Below are positions 23,409 to 32,246 of a stretch of DNA of 59,348 nucleotides, one piece after another. The notes under the pieces are model-generated. The model ran no database searches. It was not told where the DNA came from and worked only from the letters and a program-made list of their open reading frames with translations. Numbering within the stretch: the stretch's first letter is position 1; every line of letters starts with the position of its first letter. A program made the position numbers and the translations under genes. The stretch covers positions 1-59,348 of the IMG/VR virus record IMGVR_UViG_3300032242_002944; one strand, written 5' to 3'. This DNA is from a virus.

Positions 23409-24728
23409 TCACTGAATCGGGATCTTTTGAATGTCGCGCCTAATTTGATCCGTGCCGTTTGGGTCTTTGAATTTATCGTAAACACGATTTGCGAAATCGA
23501 AAGCCCCCCCGGCGGCCTGGACCCCGCCGCCGATCGCCTTGATATCGTTCACCGTGCCTTCGCTGTGCTGCTGCGCGGCAGACGTATTTGCATTCTGCCG
23601 ACCCGTGCCCGCGTTGTAGGCGTTCACGACGCCCGTTTGGCCACCCGTGAGCAACCCGCCGGCGGTGTTCACTCCCTGAAAGTACCCATTGTACTTCCCG
23701 AGGTTGTAATCCGAGTCGATTTTTGCCGTGTCCGTCAGCAGCCCGCGGCGATCCGTGTTGCCCCCCTGAATGTAGCTCGTGAGGCTGTTGCCGTACGCCG
23801 TGTTTGCCTGCGTGTCTGTGCCGTAGATGTTCGTCAGGTTGTTGTACGCACCAGCTTGCATCTGGGCCATGAGTCCCGCCGCCGCGTTGCCGGCCTGCTG
23901 GTTGTTCTGCCCGGCTTGCATCATCGCCGTGCGATTCGCTAGCGCGGACGCACCCGCGCCACCTCGCGCGCTGTTGGCCACGCTCATGGCCTGGGCGTTC
24001 GAAGCGTCGAGGCCGGCCGTGAGCTGCGCCCGCGCCGCGTCGGCCGCGGGACCTTTACCCTCGGCGAGGAGCTTCAGCGACGCGCGCAGCGGGTCCGCCT
24101 CGCGCTTCGCGACGTCGGCGTCATGCTGTGCTCGGATCAGCCCCAGGCCCTCGCCGTACTTCTTCTCCCACCCGTCAACGTCGGGGAGCGTCGCGTGGCT
24201 GTTGAGCAGATCTTTGGCGTTCTTGACAACGTCCCCTGACATCTGGGTCAAGGTAGCGTTGGTCTTGGCGGCTACGCCAGAAGGCGAGCCGCTGGCGGTC
24301 TTGGCGTCCTCCTCGCGGTTGCCTTGCTGCCAGAAGGGCGTTGCCGCCAGCTTCTGCTTCATCTGGTCGATGACTTGCTGACGGCCCTCTGCTTTGGAGT
24401 GATCCGTTTTGTCAAGACTGTTGTTAGAGGACTGGAAAGCGTCGAGCTGTTTCCGCAGGTAGTCGTAAGCATCCCGCTTTGACATTTTGTAAATGTCAGC
24501 GGGCTGGAGATTGGAACCGGAATATGCCAGAATGTACGAGACTGCGTCGTGTAGATCCGGACTAACGTCCTCCTTGTACCACCCCTCATCCAGCGGCGTC
24601 TTGCTGCCGTCGGCGGGAGGAGTCGAGTACAGGTAGCTCGGGGCTGCCGCCTGCTGCGGAGGCGCCTGCGGAGCGGGTGCGGGGGTCGTGATCAGCCCTC
24701 CGCCCCCGTCTACGGTTCGGAGTGCCAT
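23409..24728 (-). CDS. Putative internal virion protein, Asn/Gln/Gly-rich C terminus
   Basis: 439 residues. Pro-rich start, a central helical region (about 180-270) and an Asn/Gly/Ala/Tyr-rich part (AGQNNQQAGNAAAGLMAQMQ, TNIYGTDTQANTAYGNS). Such composition is frequent in podoviral internal or neck-associated proteins. Sits between the hydrophobic 120-residue protein and the repeat protein, all co-directional with almost no gaps. Confidence 0.55.
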   Translation of the reverse strand: MALRTVDGGGGLITTPAPAPQAPPQQAAAPSYLYSTPPADGSKTPLDEGWYKEDVSPDLHDAVSYILAYSGSNLQPADIYKMSKRDAYDYLRKQLDAFQSSNNSLDKTDHSKAEGRQQVIDQMKQKLAATPFWQQGNREEDAKTASGSPSGVAAKTNATLTQMSGDVVKNAKDLLNSHATLPDVDGWEKKYGEGLGLIRAQHDADVAKREADPLRASLKLLAEGKGPAADAARAQLTAGLDASNAQAMSVANSARGGAGASALANRTAMMQAGQNNQQAGNAAAGLMAQMQAGAYNNLTNIYGTDTQANTAYGNSLTSYIQGGNTDRRGLLTDTAKIDSDYNLGKYNGYFQGVNTAGGLLTGGQTGVVNAYNAGTGRQNANTSAAQQHSEGTVNDIKAIGGGVQAAGGAFDFANRVYDKFKDPNGTDQIRRDIQKIPIQ

Positions 24729-24729
24729 G

Positions 24730-25092
24730 TCAGCCCCCTCGCCAGTTCAGTTGGTTCTGGTCCAAAGGCGCGCTACCGAACGCCGGCGTGGCCAGCGGCT
24801 GCGGCCGAGGCTCCGGCACGGACGACCCCGCGTCGACCTTTGCGGCGGGCTGCACCGGAGGCGCGACGAGCGACGGTGGCGCCTGCACGGGCGCAGGCGG
24901 GGCGCCAGGTCGCGGCGCAGGGCCGCCCGACGCCATGTCGGCGACGGCGCCGACCGTCCCGATCATGCTGCCCGCCGCGCCCAGGGCCCCGGCCGCTTCC
25001 GTGGCCGTGGTGGCCGCCGCGGCGGCGCCCAGCGTGCCTGCCCCGAAGGCGGACGCGATGCCCGCAGTAAGTGCGCCGATCACAGGAGGCAT
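24730..25092 (-). CDS. Hydrophobic Ala/Gly-rich small virion protein
   Basis: 120 residues: residues 1-55 are almost only Ala, Gly, Thr and small hydrophobics (a membrane-active-looking segment), followed by a Pro/Ala linker. Resembles the small hydrophobic internal proteins that accompany ejection proteins. Start overlaps the acetyltransferase-like stop by one base. Confidence 0.55.
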   Translation of the reverse strand: MPPVIGALTAGIASAFGAGTLGAAAAATTATEAAGALGAAGSMIGTVGAVADMASGGPAPRPGAPPAPVQAPPSLVAPPVQPAAKVDAGSSVPEPRPQPLATPAFGSAPLDQNQLNWRGG

Positions 25093-25460
25093 CAGACTTC
25101 CCTCGCGAAGAATTGGCCGTTACGGCCAAAAGACGGACCTACAACACGGTTGAGTATAGCACAAACGCCCTTGTTTTGCGAATAAAACAGCAACAGTTTC
25201 CCCTTGTTCACCTTGACAGCGTGTTCCGCGAGCTGCGTAACAGCCCGGTGGACGGAACGCGGGTCGCTTTCGGGATTCGAGATTAGCGAATCCACATAAG
25301 TTACGCTACTTTGCGTGTGGTAGAAGAAGACGCACGCCGTGTACGGTACCCACACCCCCGTGGGCGGCACGCGGTCACGGTGGAGCGGCCCCGTCCCGCG
25401 CTTTTGCAGCCAGGACGCAATTTCGGTCAGCGCTAGGGCGTCGACAGCTTCGACGGTCAA
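25092..25460 (-). CDS. GNAT acetyltransferase-like virion-assembly protein (gp13-like)
   Basis: 122 residues. CVFFYHTQSSVTYVDSLISNPESDPRSVHRAV matches beta4-alpha3 of the GNAT fold, and a later KLLLFYSQNK...VVGPSFGRNG matches beta5 and the final helix region. Podoviruses of the T7 group carry a GNAT-like protein (gp13) beside the internal core genes, needed for their incorporation, so context fits well. Acetyl-CoA-binding loop residues are not conspicuous; activity uncertain. Confidence 0.65.
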   Translation of the reverse strand: MTVEAVDALALTEIASWLQKRGTGPLHRDRVPPTGVWVPYTACVFFYHTQSSVTYVDSLISNPESDPRSVHRAVTQLAEHAVKVNKGKLLLFYSQNKGVCAILNRVVGPSFGRNGQFFAREV

Positions 25461-26410
25461 AGCTGTTCCTCTTCCTCGTTGGGCAGAACCTCGTAATCCT
25501 CCGGCGAGGGCGTGCGAAACTCAGAAACCGTGTAGGCTCGCCCTGACGGAATCTTTCGGGCTTCTTCCAGCCTGTTCTTGTAGTAATTTCTCTGGAAATC
25601 CTGATAGTTCCTATTGCTCTCCGCCTCCCCTTGAGTCATTGGGATCGGGAACGGAGGTTTCGTGTCGTCTTGCGGCTCTATTCTCATGACATGAGCGAGC
25701 TGGGCTGTTACGTAGTTCTTTTTCGCCGCTTCGATGGACTCCCTGGTCGGGATGATCTGGAAATCTGTGTTTGGCGTCATGTCAACGTCCGTGTGCGCAC
25801 TTCTGTCCAGCTCGTTCGCGTCGAGAGTGCGCGCAAGAAGCAGCCCCGCCTTGCTGGCCGTCGGCACGTAAGGCTTAGGCTGCGGAACCCCCGCCGCGCG
25901 CTCTTTCACTGCGGCAGAAAACCTCCCCATTCCTTCGGGCGGGGGCTCATAGTGCTTGGTTTCATCCGCGATGACTGTCCCGTGAATCTGGTCAACCAGT
26001 CTGTCGTCTACCCATCTCGGAGCGTCGGGCCGTGCGTACTGACTCTCCTCTGAGAACGTGGCGTGATAGGGCGTTTTCCAGATATCAGGGGAATGGATTT
26101 TGTTATCGCTTGGGTTCACCTCAGTGACTGCCCGCGGGTCTCCGTGTTGGCCTGCTCGCCAAAAACCGCGGGTGTCATAGTCTTTCTCGTATGCGGGAAT
26201 ATCGTGAGCTTTTGCCCAAGCCAGGTACTGCTTCTCTTCTTCCGGAGTCAGCTTAGTCTCGTAAGGCTGACCGTTCCAGTATTGAGACGGCGTTTCGCGC
26301 AGTTCCCCTGGTTGGACATATTCTACTTTTGGCACAACGTATGCCGGCCTGGGTTCCCCCAAAGAAGGAAGCGGCTTTCCAGCGAACATCGGCAATTTAG
26401 GGTCCGCCAT
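25457..26410 (-). CDS. Putative tail/neck-associated protein with DYDTRGFW motif
   Basis: 317 residues. A segment LAWAKAHDIPAYEKDYDTRG followed by FWRAG recalls a motif found in many podoviral structural proteins of unknown activity. Pro-rich flanks and an acidic Glu-rich C terminus. ATG chosen because it lies one base after the stop of the nozzle gene (TAACATG). Role in the virion is inferred from position between nozzle and internal proteins. Confidence 0.55.
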   Translation of the reverse strand: MADPKLPMFAGKPLPSLGEPRPAYVVPKVEYVQPGELRETPSQYWNGQPYETKLTPEEEKQYLAWAKAHDIPAYEKDYDTRGFWRAGQHGDPRAVTEVNPSDNKIHSPDIWKTPYHATFSEESQYARPDAPRWVDDRLVDQIHGTVIADETKHYEPPPEGMGRFSAAVKERAAGVPQPKPYVPTASKAGLLLARTLDANELDRSAHTDVDMTPNTDFQIIPTRESIEAAKKNYVTAQLAHVMRIEPQDDTKPPFPIPMTQGEAESNRNYQDFQRNYYKNRLEEARKIPSGRAYTVSEFRTPSPEDYEVLPNEEEEQL

Positions 26411-26411
26411 G

Positions 26412-29400
26412 TTACTTCCTGTTCCCCGAAGGCCGCTTGGTCGGCCGCGGCGTGGGGACGAATTCCACGCCAAAGCTCTGGATCGCGTAGCCCTGGCCGC
26501 TGTTGGTAGGGCTTGCGACGTTGTCGTAAAAGTACGCCGCGACGGCAGAGATTTTTTGCGTAGACGGGAACACTTGAAGCACGCGCTGCGTAGCGCCGCC
26601 CGAGAGTGCGGCCATCTCCGCGCTGGTCCAGGTGCGGGAGTCCGTCGCGGTCGTGTTGTAGTCCGTCAGCGAAGACACGAACGTTCCGCACTCGTCCGAA
26701 CTGAGACGCTCCAGCTTGACGGTGATGGACTTCACCCGGTGCCACCCCTCGTCAGCCGCCCCTTCGGGGGTCACGAACGACGTCATGAAGACCATTTGAA
26801 CGAACGTCGCACCGCCGTCCAGGTACGACGACCGATCATACTTGTAAATATTTAGCGCCGTGTCCGCGAAGTACAGGTCGCCGTTCCACACGCAGCCCGT
26901 AACGGGGGTGATGCTGGACCCTGCCGCGTTAGCGAAGTTGAATTTGCTCCACGCCATGTTCAGGTAGTCGAACACCAGCACCGTGCCGTTGTTGCAGAAG
27001 AACCACGCTTGCGAGTCTTTAGGGTACACCACCGCTCCTGTGATGGTGACCGACGACGAGAGCGTATCCTCGACTTGGCGGCCGACGTAGGTCAGCTCCA
27101 GCTTCGGGCCCAGCACATACATCCCGCGCGGGCCGCGGAAGACGAGCCCGACGGGCGTGTACACAACGGAGTTCCTGTCCACGCAGCCGACCTCGTCGGA
27201 GATCAATGTCGGGAGGGAATAGGCGCCGTCCACGCCCTCGTCGTTCGGCCCCTGACCCGTAATAGAGTAAAGTGCGCTGTCTTTGAGGACGATCAAATGT
27301 TGATCCAACCCCTGGAGCGCCACAACCCTCCCGCCTTGAAAGGGCTGGACCGTCAAGCCCTCATTGAACCCTGGGCGCTCGGTGGCGACGTACTCTTTGG
27401 AGAACCAAATCGTGTCGTCGGGCGTCCCGCCGACCCACATGCGTCCTTGCCATGCAGCGATAGCTGTGCCACCCGTAGGACACACGTTGTCTAGCACCCC
27501 CCCTGTCGTGTACAACTGCCGGTAGGAGGCGTTAGGCTCGTCCGAAATGGCAAACGTGTACGTGCCCGTACTGGGAGTTACCTCAACTGTGCGCTTTAGG
27601 AACAACCGATCGTCGTTCTTCGGCGTCATGTACAGCTCAAGCAGCGCCGGTCGGTTGTTCCACACGGAATCTGAAATCTGAGGGGACGAGACTTTTACAG
27701 AAGCGTTCGTGTTGGCGCTCCCAACCGCCGTGGCGACCGAAAAGGGCGCGCTGCGGACAGTGTTTCCGCGCTTGTCGGTGTAGGCCCAGCAGGCCGCGAA
27801 CGTGTATGCCGCCCCGGCAGTGAGGCTGCCACCACTCGCGGACCACGTCACCGTCATACCTGGAAAATCGTATGGCACAGCTTCGTTGATTTGCGTGCCG
27901 TCAAACGTCCGGCAGCCGCCGTTTGGGGTGTACGCTAGCCCGCCGAGGGAGTCGTTCACCGATGGCAGCGTCGACGAAAGGTCCCATTTGTATGAAACCA
28001 AACTCGTGTAGTTGCCGGTGTCGAGGGAATACGCGGCGGCGCCCACGAGAGTTGAAGCGCTGGGCTGCGCGAGCTTGCCTGCGGGCGGGAGCGTCGCCGC
28101 TCCTACCACTACGGGGTTACCGGACGCGGCGCGCGTGCGGCACACGCTAGCTACCTGTGGCTTTACCCACGAAGCCGTAACGGTCCCAGGTCCGCTGGGG
28201 TCATTCCACCACCAAACGAGGGAAATGTTGCCAGTAGTCGTAGTCGTAGAAGGGAATGCAGATGTCAAGACTAGCTGCACGACATACGTATTGTTACCGT
28301 AAGTGATAAGCTCAGGCCGAGACAGAATGTCTGCATTGTAAACAGTTTGAAGGTTACTTGTCCCGCTCGGGAACGCCCCCGTCGTGTTGTAGATGCCAAA
28401 TGACGAGTACTGGTTCGTGCCGGACCGGATGGTCCAGGAAATAAACGCGGTCGTGTTGTTGGTAGCGTTCACCGCGAGCTGCGACGCCGTTGTGGTTGCA
28501 TCAAGAACAGCTTTGGAGCTGGAAGAAGAGATGGTGCCAGCCGATACCGTGGCGACAATCAAGTTCACAGAAGAGGAACTCGTCCCCGTCTGAACAACCC
28601 AAATATAGCCTGAAGAGTAATACGTCGCAATGCCGGTCGTCTGCGTCGCGGTACCGCCGGTGCCGTACGTAAGCGTTGACGTGCTCACGACGGAATGTGA
28701 CGTGTTGAAAGTTTTCAACGTTACGTTGGACGTAGCGATGGCGCCATACGCGATCGAATAGTAAGATCCCGCCGTGCACGCGGACACGTCGAACGATTTC
28801 GCTCCCGTGAGGCCATATGCCGTCACGGACGTTGCGAACTGCATCGTGCTGGGGTCAAACTCCGTGCGTTTGAGTGTGCCCGCCGCTCCGTTGTTCGTCG
28901 TGAAGACGATAAGAAACTTGCTATTGAAGTAGACCACTCGCACGAACGAGTCCGCTCCGCTTGTGCCGAGAGCCTCGATCGGGAACTTCGGTACGACAAC
29001 TTCCTCCGTAGCGACTGCTCGAACTTCGGAATACAGGTTGATAACCGGCGTGCCGCCCGAATCCGTCGACACTTCCAACCACGCCAGCACCTGGTACGTT
29101 GCGTTGGCGTCGCTATCAAAGCCGCAAATCCGTGGAGTGTAGGATGTGTCCCCCTGGGACCCCACTTTGCCGTAACCCGCCACCGCCGTCTCAGTGGCTG
29201 GAAGCGAAATCGCAATGTCGTTCCGGACGAGCGCATTCTGCGCGGCGGAATAGGTGTACGTGGAGCAGTCCGTCTGGAGTGCGAGGGTGTTCCCGGCGTT
29301 GAACAGCCCTGTAACAAACGTGTCCGTGGGCGCCGTTGCCGGAAGCGGCTTGCGGGCGCCATCCTGCGGCACCACATTGGCGCTGGTGTTGATTTTCGTC

Positions 29401-29540
29401 GTCCCGAAACGCTTACGTACGCCGCCTACCTTTCGGTAGATGCAGTTGGTCATCGCCTGCGGACGGACGCCCGCAGTGGTCTCCGTGCTCTCATCCAGAC
29501 CCCCCGCGATCGGAAGGTCAACCGTGATGGTATTGCTCAT
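26412..29540 (-). CDS. Tail nozzle protein (T7 gp12-like tail tubular protein B)
   Basis: 1042 residues with the N-terminal GGLDESTETTAG and YRKVGGVRKRFGT pattern typical of podoviral nozzle proteins, then Ser/Thr-rich beta-propeller-like repeats and a conserved late segment (IAAWQGRMWVGG, TIWFSK, VVALQGLDQHLIVLKDSALY, LPTLISDEVGC). It forms the distal tube of the short tail. Gene order adaptor - small protein - nozzle supports this. Confidence 0.8.
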   Translation of the reverse strand: MSNTITVDLPIAGGLDESTETTAGVRPQAMTNCIYRKVGGVRKRFGTTKINTSANVVPQDGARKPLPATAPTDTFVTGLFNAGNTLALQTDCSTYTYSAAQNALVRNDIAISLPATETAVAGYGKVGSQGDTSYTPRICGFDSDANATYQVLAWLEVSTDSGGTPVINLYSEVRAVATEEVVVPKFPIEALGTSGADSFVRVVYFNSKFLIVFTTNNGAAGTLKRTEFDPSTMQFATSVTAYGLTGAKSFDVSACTAGSYYSIAYGAIATSNVTLKTFNTSHSVVSTSTLTYGTGGTATQTTGIATYYSSGYIWVVQTGTSSSSVNLIVATVSAGTISSSSSKAVLDATTTASQLAVNATNNTTAFISWTIRSGTNQYSSFGIYNTTGAFPSGTSNLQTVYNADILSRPELITYGNNTYVVQLVLTSAFPSTTTTTGNISLVWWWNDPSGPGTVTASWVKPQVASVCRTRAASGNPVVVGAATLPPAGKLAQPSASTLVGAAAYSLDTGNYTSLVSYKWDLSSTLPSVNDSLGGLAYTPNGGCRTFDGTQINEAVPYDFPGMTVTWSASGGSLTAGAAYTFAACWAYTDKRGNTVRSAPFSVATAVGSANTNASVKVSSPQISDSVWNNRPALLELYMTPKNDDRLFLKRTVEVTPSTGTYTFAISDEPNASYRQLYTTGGVLDNVCPTGGTAIAAWQGRMWVGGTPDDTIWFSKEYVATERPGFNEGLTVQPFQGGRVVALQGLDQHLIVLKDSALYSITGQGPNDEGVDGAYSLPTLISDEVGCVDRNSVVYTPVGLVFRGPRGMYVLGPKLELTYVGRQVEDTLSSSVTITGAVVYPKDSQAWFFCNNGTVLVFDYLNMAWSKFNFANAAGSSITPVTGCVWNGDLYFADTALNIYKYDRSSYLDGGATFVQMVFMTSFVTPEGAADEGWHRVKSITVKLERLSSDECGTFVSSLTDYNTTATDSRTWTSAEMAALSGGATQRVLQVFPSTQKISAVAAYFYDNVASPTNSGQGYAIQSFGVEFVPTPRPTKRPSGNRK

Positions 29541-29962
29541 GAGTTGGCCGACCTGGAGAGTTCATAAAACGCACCGTTGAAGCACAGAAGCTGCAAGGAG
29601 TCCGCGGGGCCGCCCGCCCAGTCGACGCCGCCCGCTAGCAGAATGTTCGGCGTGGTCGACGAGTTGTGCTTGACCGTCACCGTGCCGGTGCCGACGTTGA
29701 GCAGCACCAGGACCAAGTCGTCCTGCGCGCCCGTGAAGTTCGTAAGGTTGTACGTGTACGGCGAGTTGAGATAAATGATAACCCGTGAACCAGGTACAGC
29801 GTCTGTCACGTCCGGCGTGCTGGAGCCGAACTGGTTCAGTACAAACGGCTTCACGCGGGCGTACAGGTCGTTGACCGCCAGCCGCACCTGTTTTACCATT
29901 TCGTCCAGGAGCCGCGTCCCGGACCGAAACGGTGCGATCTTGTACGTGTTGTTTGTGCTCAC
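29537..29962 (-). CDS. Small tail protein, beta-rich
   Basis: 141 residues; N-terminal helix (GTRLLDEMVKQVRLAVNDLYARV) and a C-terminal beta domain (GSRVIIYLNSPYTYNLTNFTGAQDDLVLVLLNVGTGTVTVKH), like small fibre or tail-spike head-binding proteins. Overlaps both adaptor and nozzle genes by four bases, so stoichiometric co-translation with the tail tube is likely. Confidence 0.55.
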   Translation of the reverse strand: MSTNNTYKIAPFRSGTRLLDEMVKQVRLAVNDLYARVKPFVLNQFGSSTPDVTDAVPGSRVIIYLNSPYTYNLTNFTGAQDDLVLVLLNVGTGTVTVKHNSSTTPNILLAGGVDWAGGPADSLQLLCFNGAFYELSRSANS

Positions 29963-30945
29963 GGGCGGAAGTACCGGCGGAAGCGCAGGTAGCGCTGCCG
30001 AGTCGAGTTCTGGATGTGCTTGGCGTCGCTGGAGCGGCCCTGGTTTATGACCGACCGGATCTTTTTCTCAATTTCGCCCATGGCGCTCGTCAGGAGCGAC
30101 GCCAGCTCCAGGTCCTCGTCCTTCAGCGCCATCCTGCGGGCGGCGTAGTGGGCGATCCACTCGTCGGTGAAATTATAGACCTCGATCGTGGACGACGTCG
30201 TCGCGAACGTCGGCGCGTTCGGGTAGTAGTGCATCCGGAGAGTCGTGCCGTTGTTCGGCTGAGGATAGAACCCGATCCAGTTGCCGCCTTGTAGGTCGGA
30301 CCGAATGTCGTACTTCACCGGCGCGCCGACGGGCAGGAGCACGGTGTCCCGGAAGACGGCGTTGTCCATCCGCTCCATCGGGGACAGCATGACTGGGCCG
30401 GGCCAGCCGGCGGCGATGACCATGCAGGCGTGGATTTTGTAGAAATCCGACGGCAGGGCGTAGTACTGCTGGTTCGCGTTGAGGGAGACCGGAGACGTTG
30501 CGACGCTGTAGACGTTATTGAGCGTGTACGTGCCTGCGACGAACGTGACGGTGATGCCCGTCGTCCCCAGTGAAACGGCCGAGGCAGAGGCGTTCTGGGC
30601 CGTCTGGTACGTCGTGCCGCCGTCCAGGGAGTACTGAAACTGGGCCGGGGTGCCAAGCGTGCCGCCCGTGCTGATCTTGATACGGATGTTGGCGAAGTCG
30701 CCCACCGGGTTGCCGCCAAACGTGATGGTCGGGTCTGAGCCTGTCTGTGTCACTGTGCCGTAGGTGAGCCAACCCTTGCCACCCCAAAAAAACCCGTTGG
30801 CGCTGGTGATAGTCTCCCAAATCTCGGCGCTGCCGGTGTTGAGATAAGTTAGAATCTCGGGGTCCGGAAACCGCGTCGTGGCGCCTTCTTGGTCGGCCAG
30901 CCGGCGGGCGTTCGTGATGATCGTCGAGGCTGCTACCGTAGGCAT
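29959..30945 (-). CDS. Head-to-tail adaptor (gp11 / P22 gp4-like)
   Basis: 328 residues. The ends form the adaptor fold: N-terminal helix TIITNARRLADQEGATTRFPDPEILTYLNTGSAEIWE and C-terminal helix YAARRMALKDEDLELASLLTSAMGEIEKKIRSV. A central beta insertion (about 55-150, Gly/Thr-rich) is longer than in T7 gp11. The adaptor docks on the portal and carries the nozzle. First gene after a hairpin terminator that follows the capsid block. Confidence 0.75.
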   Translation of the reverse strand: MPTVAASTIITNARRLADQEGATTRFPDPEILTYLNTGSAEIWETITSANGFFWGGKGWLTYGTVTQTGSDPTITFGGNPVGDFANIRIKISTGGTLGTPAQFQYSLDGGTTYQTAQNASASAVSLGTTGITVTFVAGTYTLNNVYSVATSPVSLNANQQYYALPSDFYKIHACMVIAAGWPGPVMLSPMERMDNAVFRDTVLLPVGAPVKYDIRSDLQGGNWIGFYPQPNNGTTLRMHYYPNAPTFATTSSTIEVYNFTDEWIAHYAARRMALKDEDLELASLLTSAMGEIEKKIRSVINQGRSSDAKHIQNSTRQRYLRFRRYFRP

Positions 30946-30966
30946 CGGCTACCATTGAAAGGGAAA

Positions 30967-30995
30967 CGCCCCGGCCCCATCTTGGGACCGGGGCG
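30967..30995 (-). terminator. Hairpin between capsid and tail blocks
   Basis: CGCCCCGG...CCGGGGCG stem extended by CCCA/TTGGG with one mismatch, followed on the minus strand by a T-rich TTTCCCTTTCAAT. Probably a partial terminator that lowers tail-gene expression relative to capsid genes. Confidence 0.65.
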
Positions 30996-31019
30996 CCACC
31001 CTAAGTTCAAGTCAAGTTT

Positions 31020-31253
31020 TCAGCGGGTCATGCACTCAAGCGCGCCCTTGAAGGCGAGCTTGAATGATTCGGCATCGTCATCCTGGATGGCATCCCAGGC
31101 GTCTTGAGCGTAGGAGTCGACCTCGTCGCCCTCGTCCTTTTCGTCAGCCTCGTCCGCCGCTTCCATTTTACCGGAAGACTTGGGCGAAGCCTTGTCCAGG
31201 CCGAGGGCGATCATGAGACCGCCCCCCTTCTTCGGCTTCTCAGAAGTAGGCAT
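31020..31253 (-). CDS. Small acidic protein after the head genes
   Basis: 77 residues, N-terminal Lys/Gly-rich (MPTSEKPKKGGGLMIALGLD), then Asp/Glu-rich (EADEKDEGDEVDSYAQDAWDAI) and a helical end. Likely a head-associated or head-completion accessory protein. An upstream GTG start is possible (three codons longer). Overlaps the preceding gene by 14 bases. Confidence 0.55.
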   Translation of the reverse strand: MPTSEKPKKGGGLMIALGLDKASPKSSGKMEAADEADEKDEGDEVDSYAQDAWDAIQDDDAESFKLAFKGALECMTR

Positions 31254-31698
31254 AGCCAACACCAGAAGCCGTTACGACGAACATCCAGCTTACCTGCGCG
31301 ATCGACGCAGGGTCGACCTTGGAACCTAGCGCGTTCCAGATTTGCAGGACGAGCTGGGGCCCGCCGGCCGTGGTCATGTCCCACGTCCCAGAAACCCAGT
31401 TGCCTGCGCTGGTGAGGTCGTTGATTTCGAAGCTCGCCCCGACGATCTGCGAGATAAAGTCGGAGTTGTCGAAAACTACGGTGTAGTTTCCCATGTTGTT
31501 GTAGGTGACGGAAGCGATTCCGAAACCTTGGAACAGGCTGTACACCGTAGCGCCGCTGCCAGACGTGGTAGCGGCGGGGATGAGTGCCGTGCCGTTACTG
31601 GGCACCGTTCCAGACGCGAACGCCTGGAACGACCCGGTAATCAGCTTCGCGTCGGGGACGGTAGTCCCCCGCCAAGGCAGGATGTTTGTGTCAGCCAT
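31240..31698 (-). CDS. Putative capsid decoration protein
   Basis: 152 residues; Thr/Gly/Ser-rich beta protein starting MADTNILPWRGTTVPDAKLI. Repeated strands (VTYNNMGNYTVVFDNSDF; WDMTTAGGPQLVLQIWNALG) suit a jelly-roll head decoration or fibre head. Located directly after two other capsid-block genes. Confidence 0.55.
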   Translation of the reverse strand: MADTNILPWRGTTVPDAKLITGSFQAFASGTVPSNGTALIPAATTSGSGATVYSLFQGFGIASVTYNNMGNYTVVFDNSDFISQIVGASFEINDLTSAGNWVSGTWDMTTAGGPQLVLQIWNALGSKVDPASIAQVSWMFVVTASGVGYAYF

Positions 31699-31704
31699 GC
31701 TGGT

Positions 31705-32229
31705 TCACCGGGGGCGGAGGGTGAGGGTGAGGACGCCCGTCGTCACACCAACACCCGTACCCAAAACCGCCAACTGGTACCCGAAGGACCCGCCCTGCAC
31801 GACTTCAGCGTTCGAGACGTTGAGCGAGGTGAGGGACGAACTCCCGTAGGTGTTCACGTTGGCGGCGAGGTTGGCGGTGTTGATTTCGCCGACGTTGGTC
31901 CGGGTGCCCGCAGCATCGCGCTTCCAAATGGTAAGCACGAGGCCGTTGGCGCCGGTGTTCTGGGACAGCGGGGTAACGAGGCTCGCCGAAGCGATGACCG
32001 CGTTGCCCGTGAAGTCCGTGGCGGCGAGAGACCCGACAATGACGTTGTCCACGGCCGTGTTGATCGCGGAGATCGGGTACGTGAATCGGGTCGTCCCGAC
32101 CGCGAGCTGGGCCTCGTACGCCGCGGCGTTGTTCGCCGTGACGCCAGAGGCGTTGTTCGCCGCGTAGGCCCTTTCGGACCCCGCCAGCGACAGGAGCTGA
32201 TTGACAAGAATGGTGCGGTTAGAAGCCAT
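31705..32229 (-). CDS. Putative head decoration or accessory capsid protein
   Basis: 174 residues, Ala/Asn/Thr-rich, beginning with a helix (MASNRTILVNQLLSLAG) and continuing with beta-strand segments (GNAVIASASLVTPL, GGSFGYQLAVLGTGVGVTTG). Sits between the major capsid gene and another beta protein, the usual place for decoration proteins. No family named. Confidence 0.55.
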   Translation of the reverse strand: MASNRTILVNQLLSLAGSERAYAANNASGVTANNAAAYEAQLAVGTTRFTYPISAINTAVDNVIVGSLAATDFTGNAVIASASLVTPLSQNTGANGLVLTIWKRDAAGTRTNVGEINTANLAANVNTYGSSSLTSLNVSNAEVVQGGSFGYQLAVLGTGVGVTTGVLTLTLRPR

Positions 32230-32246
32230 TTTACTGGGTCCTCACT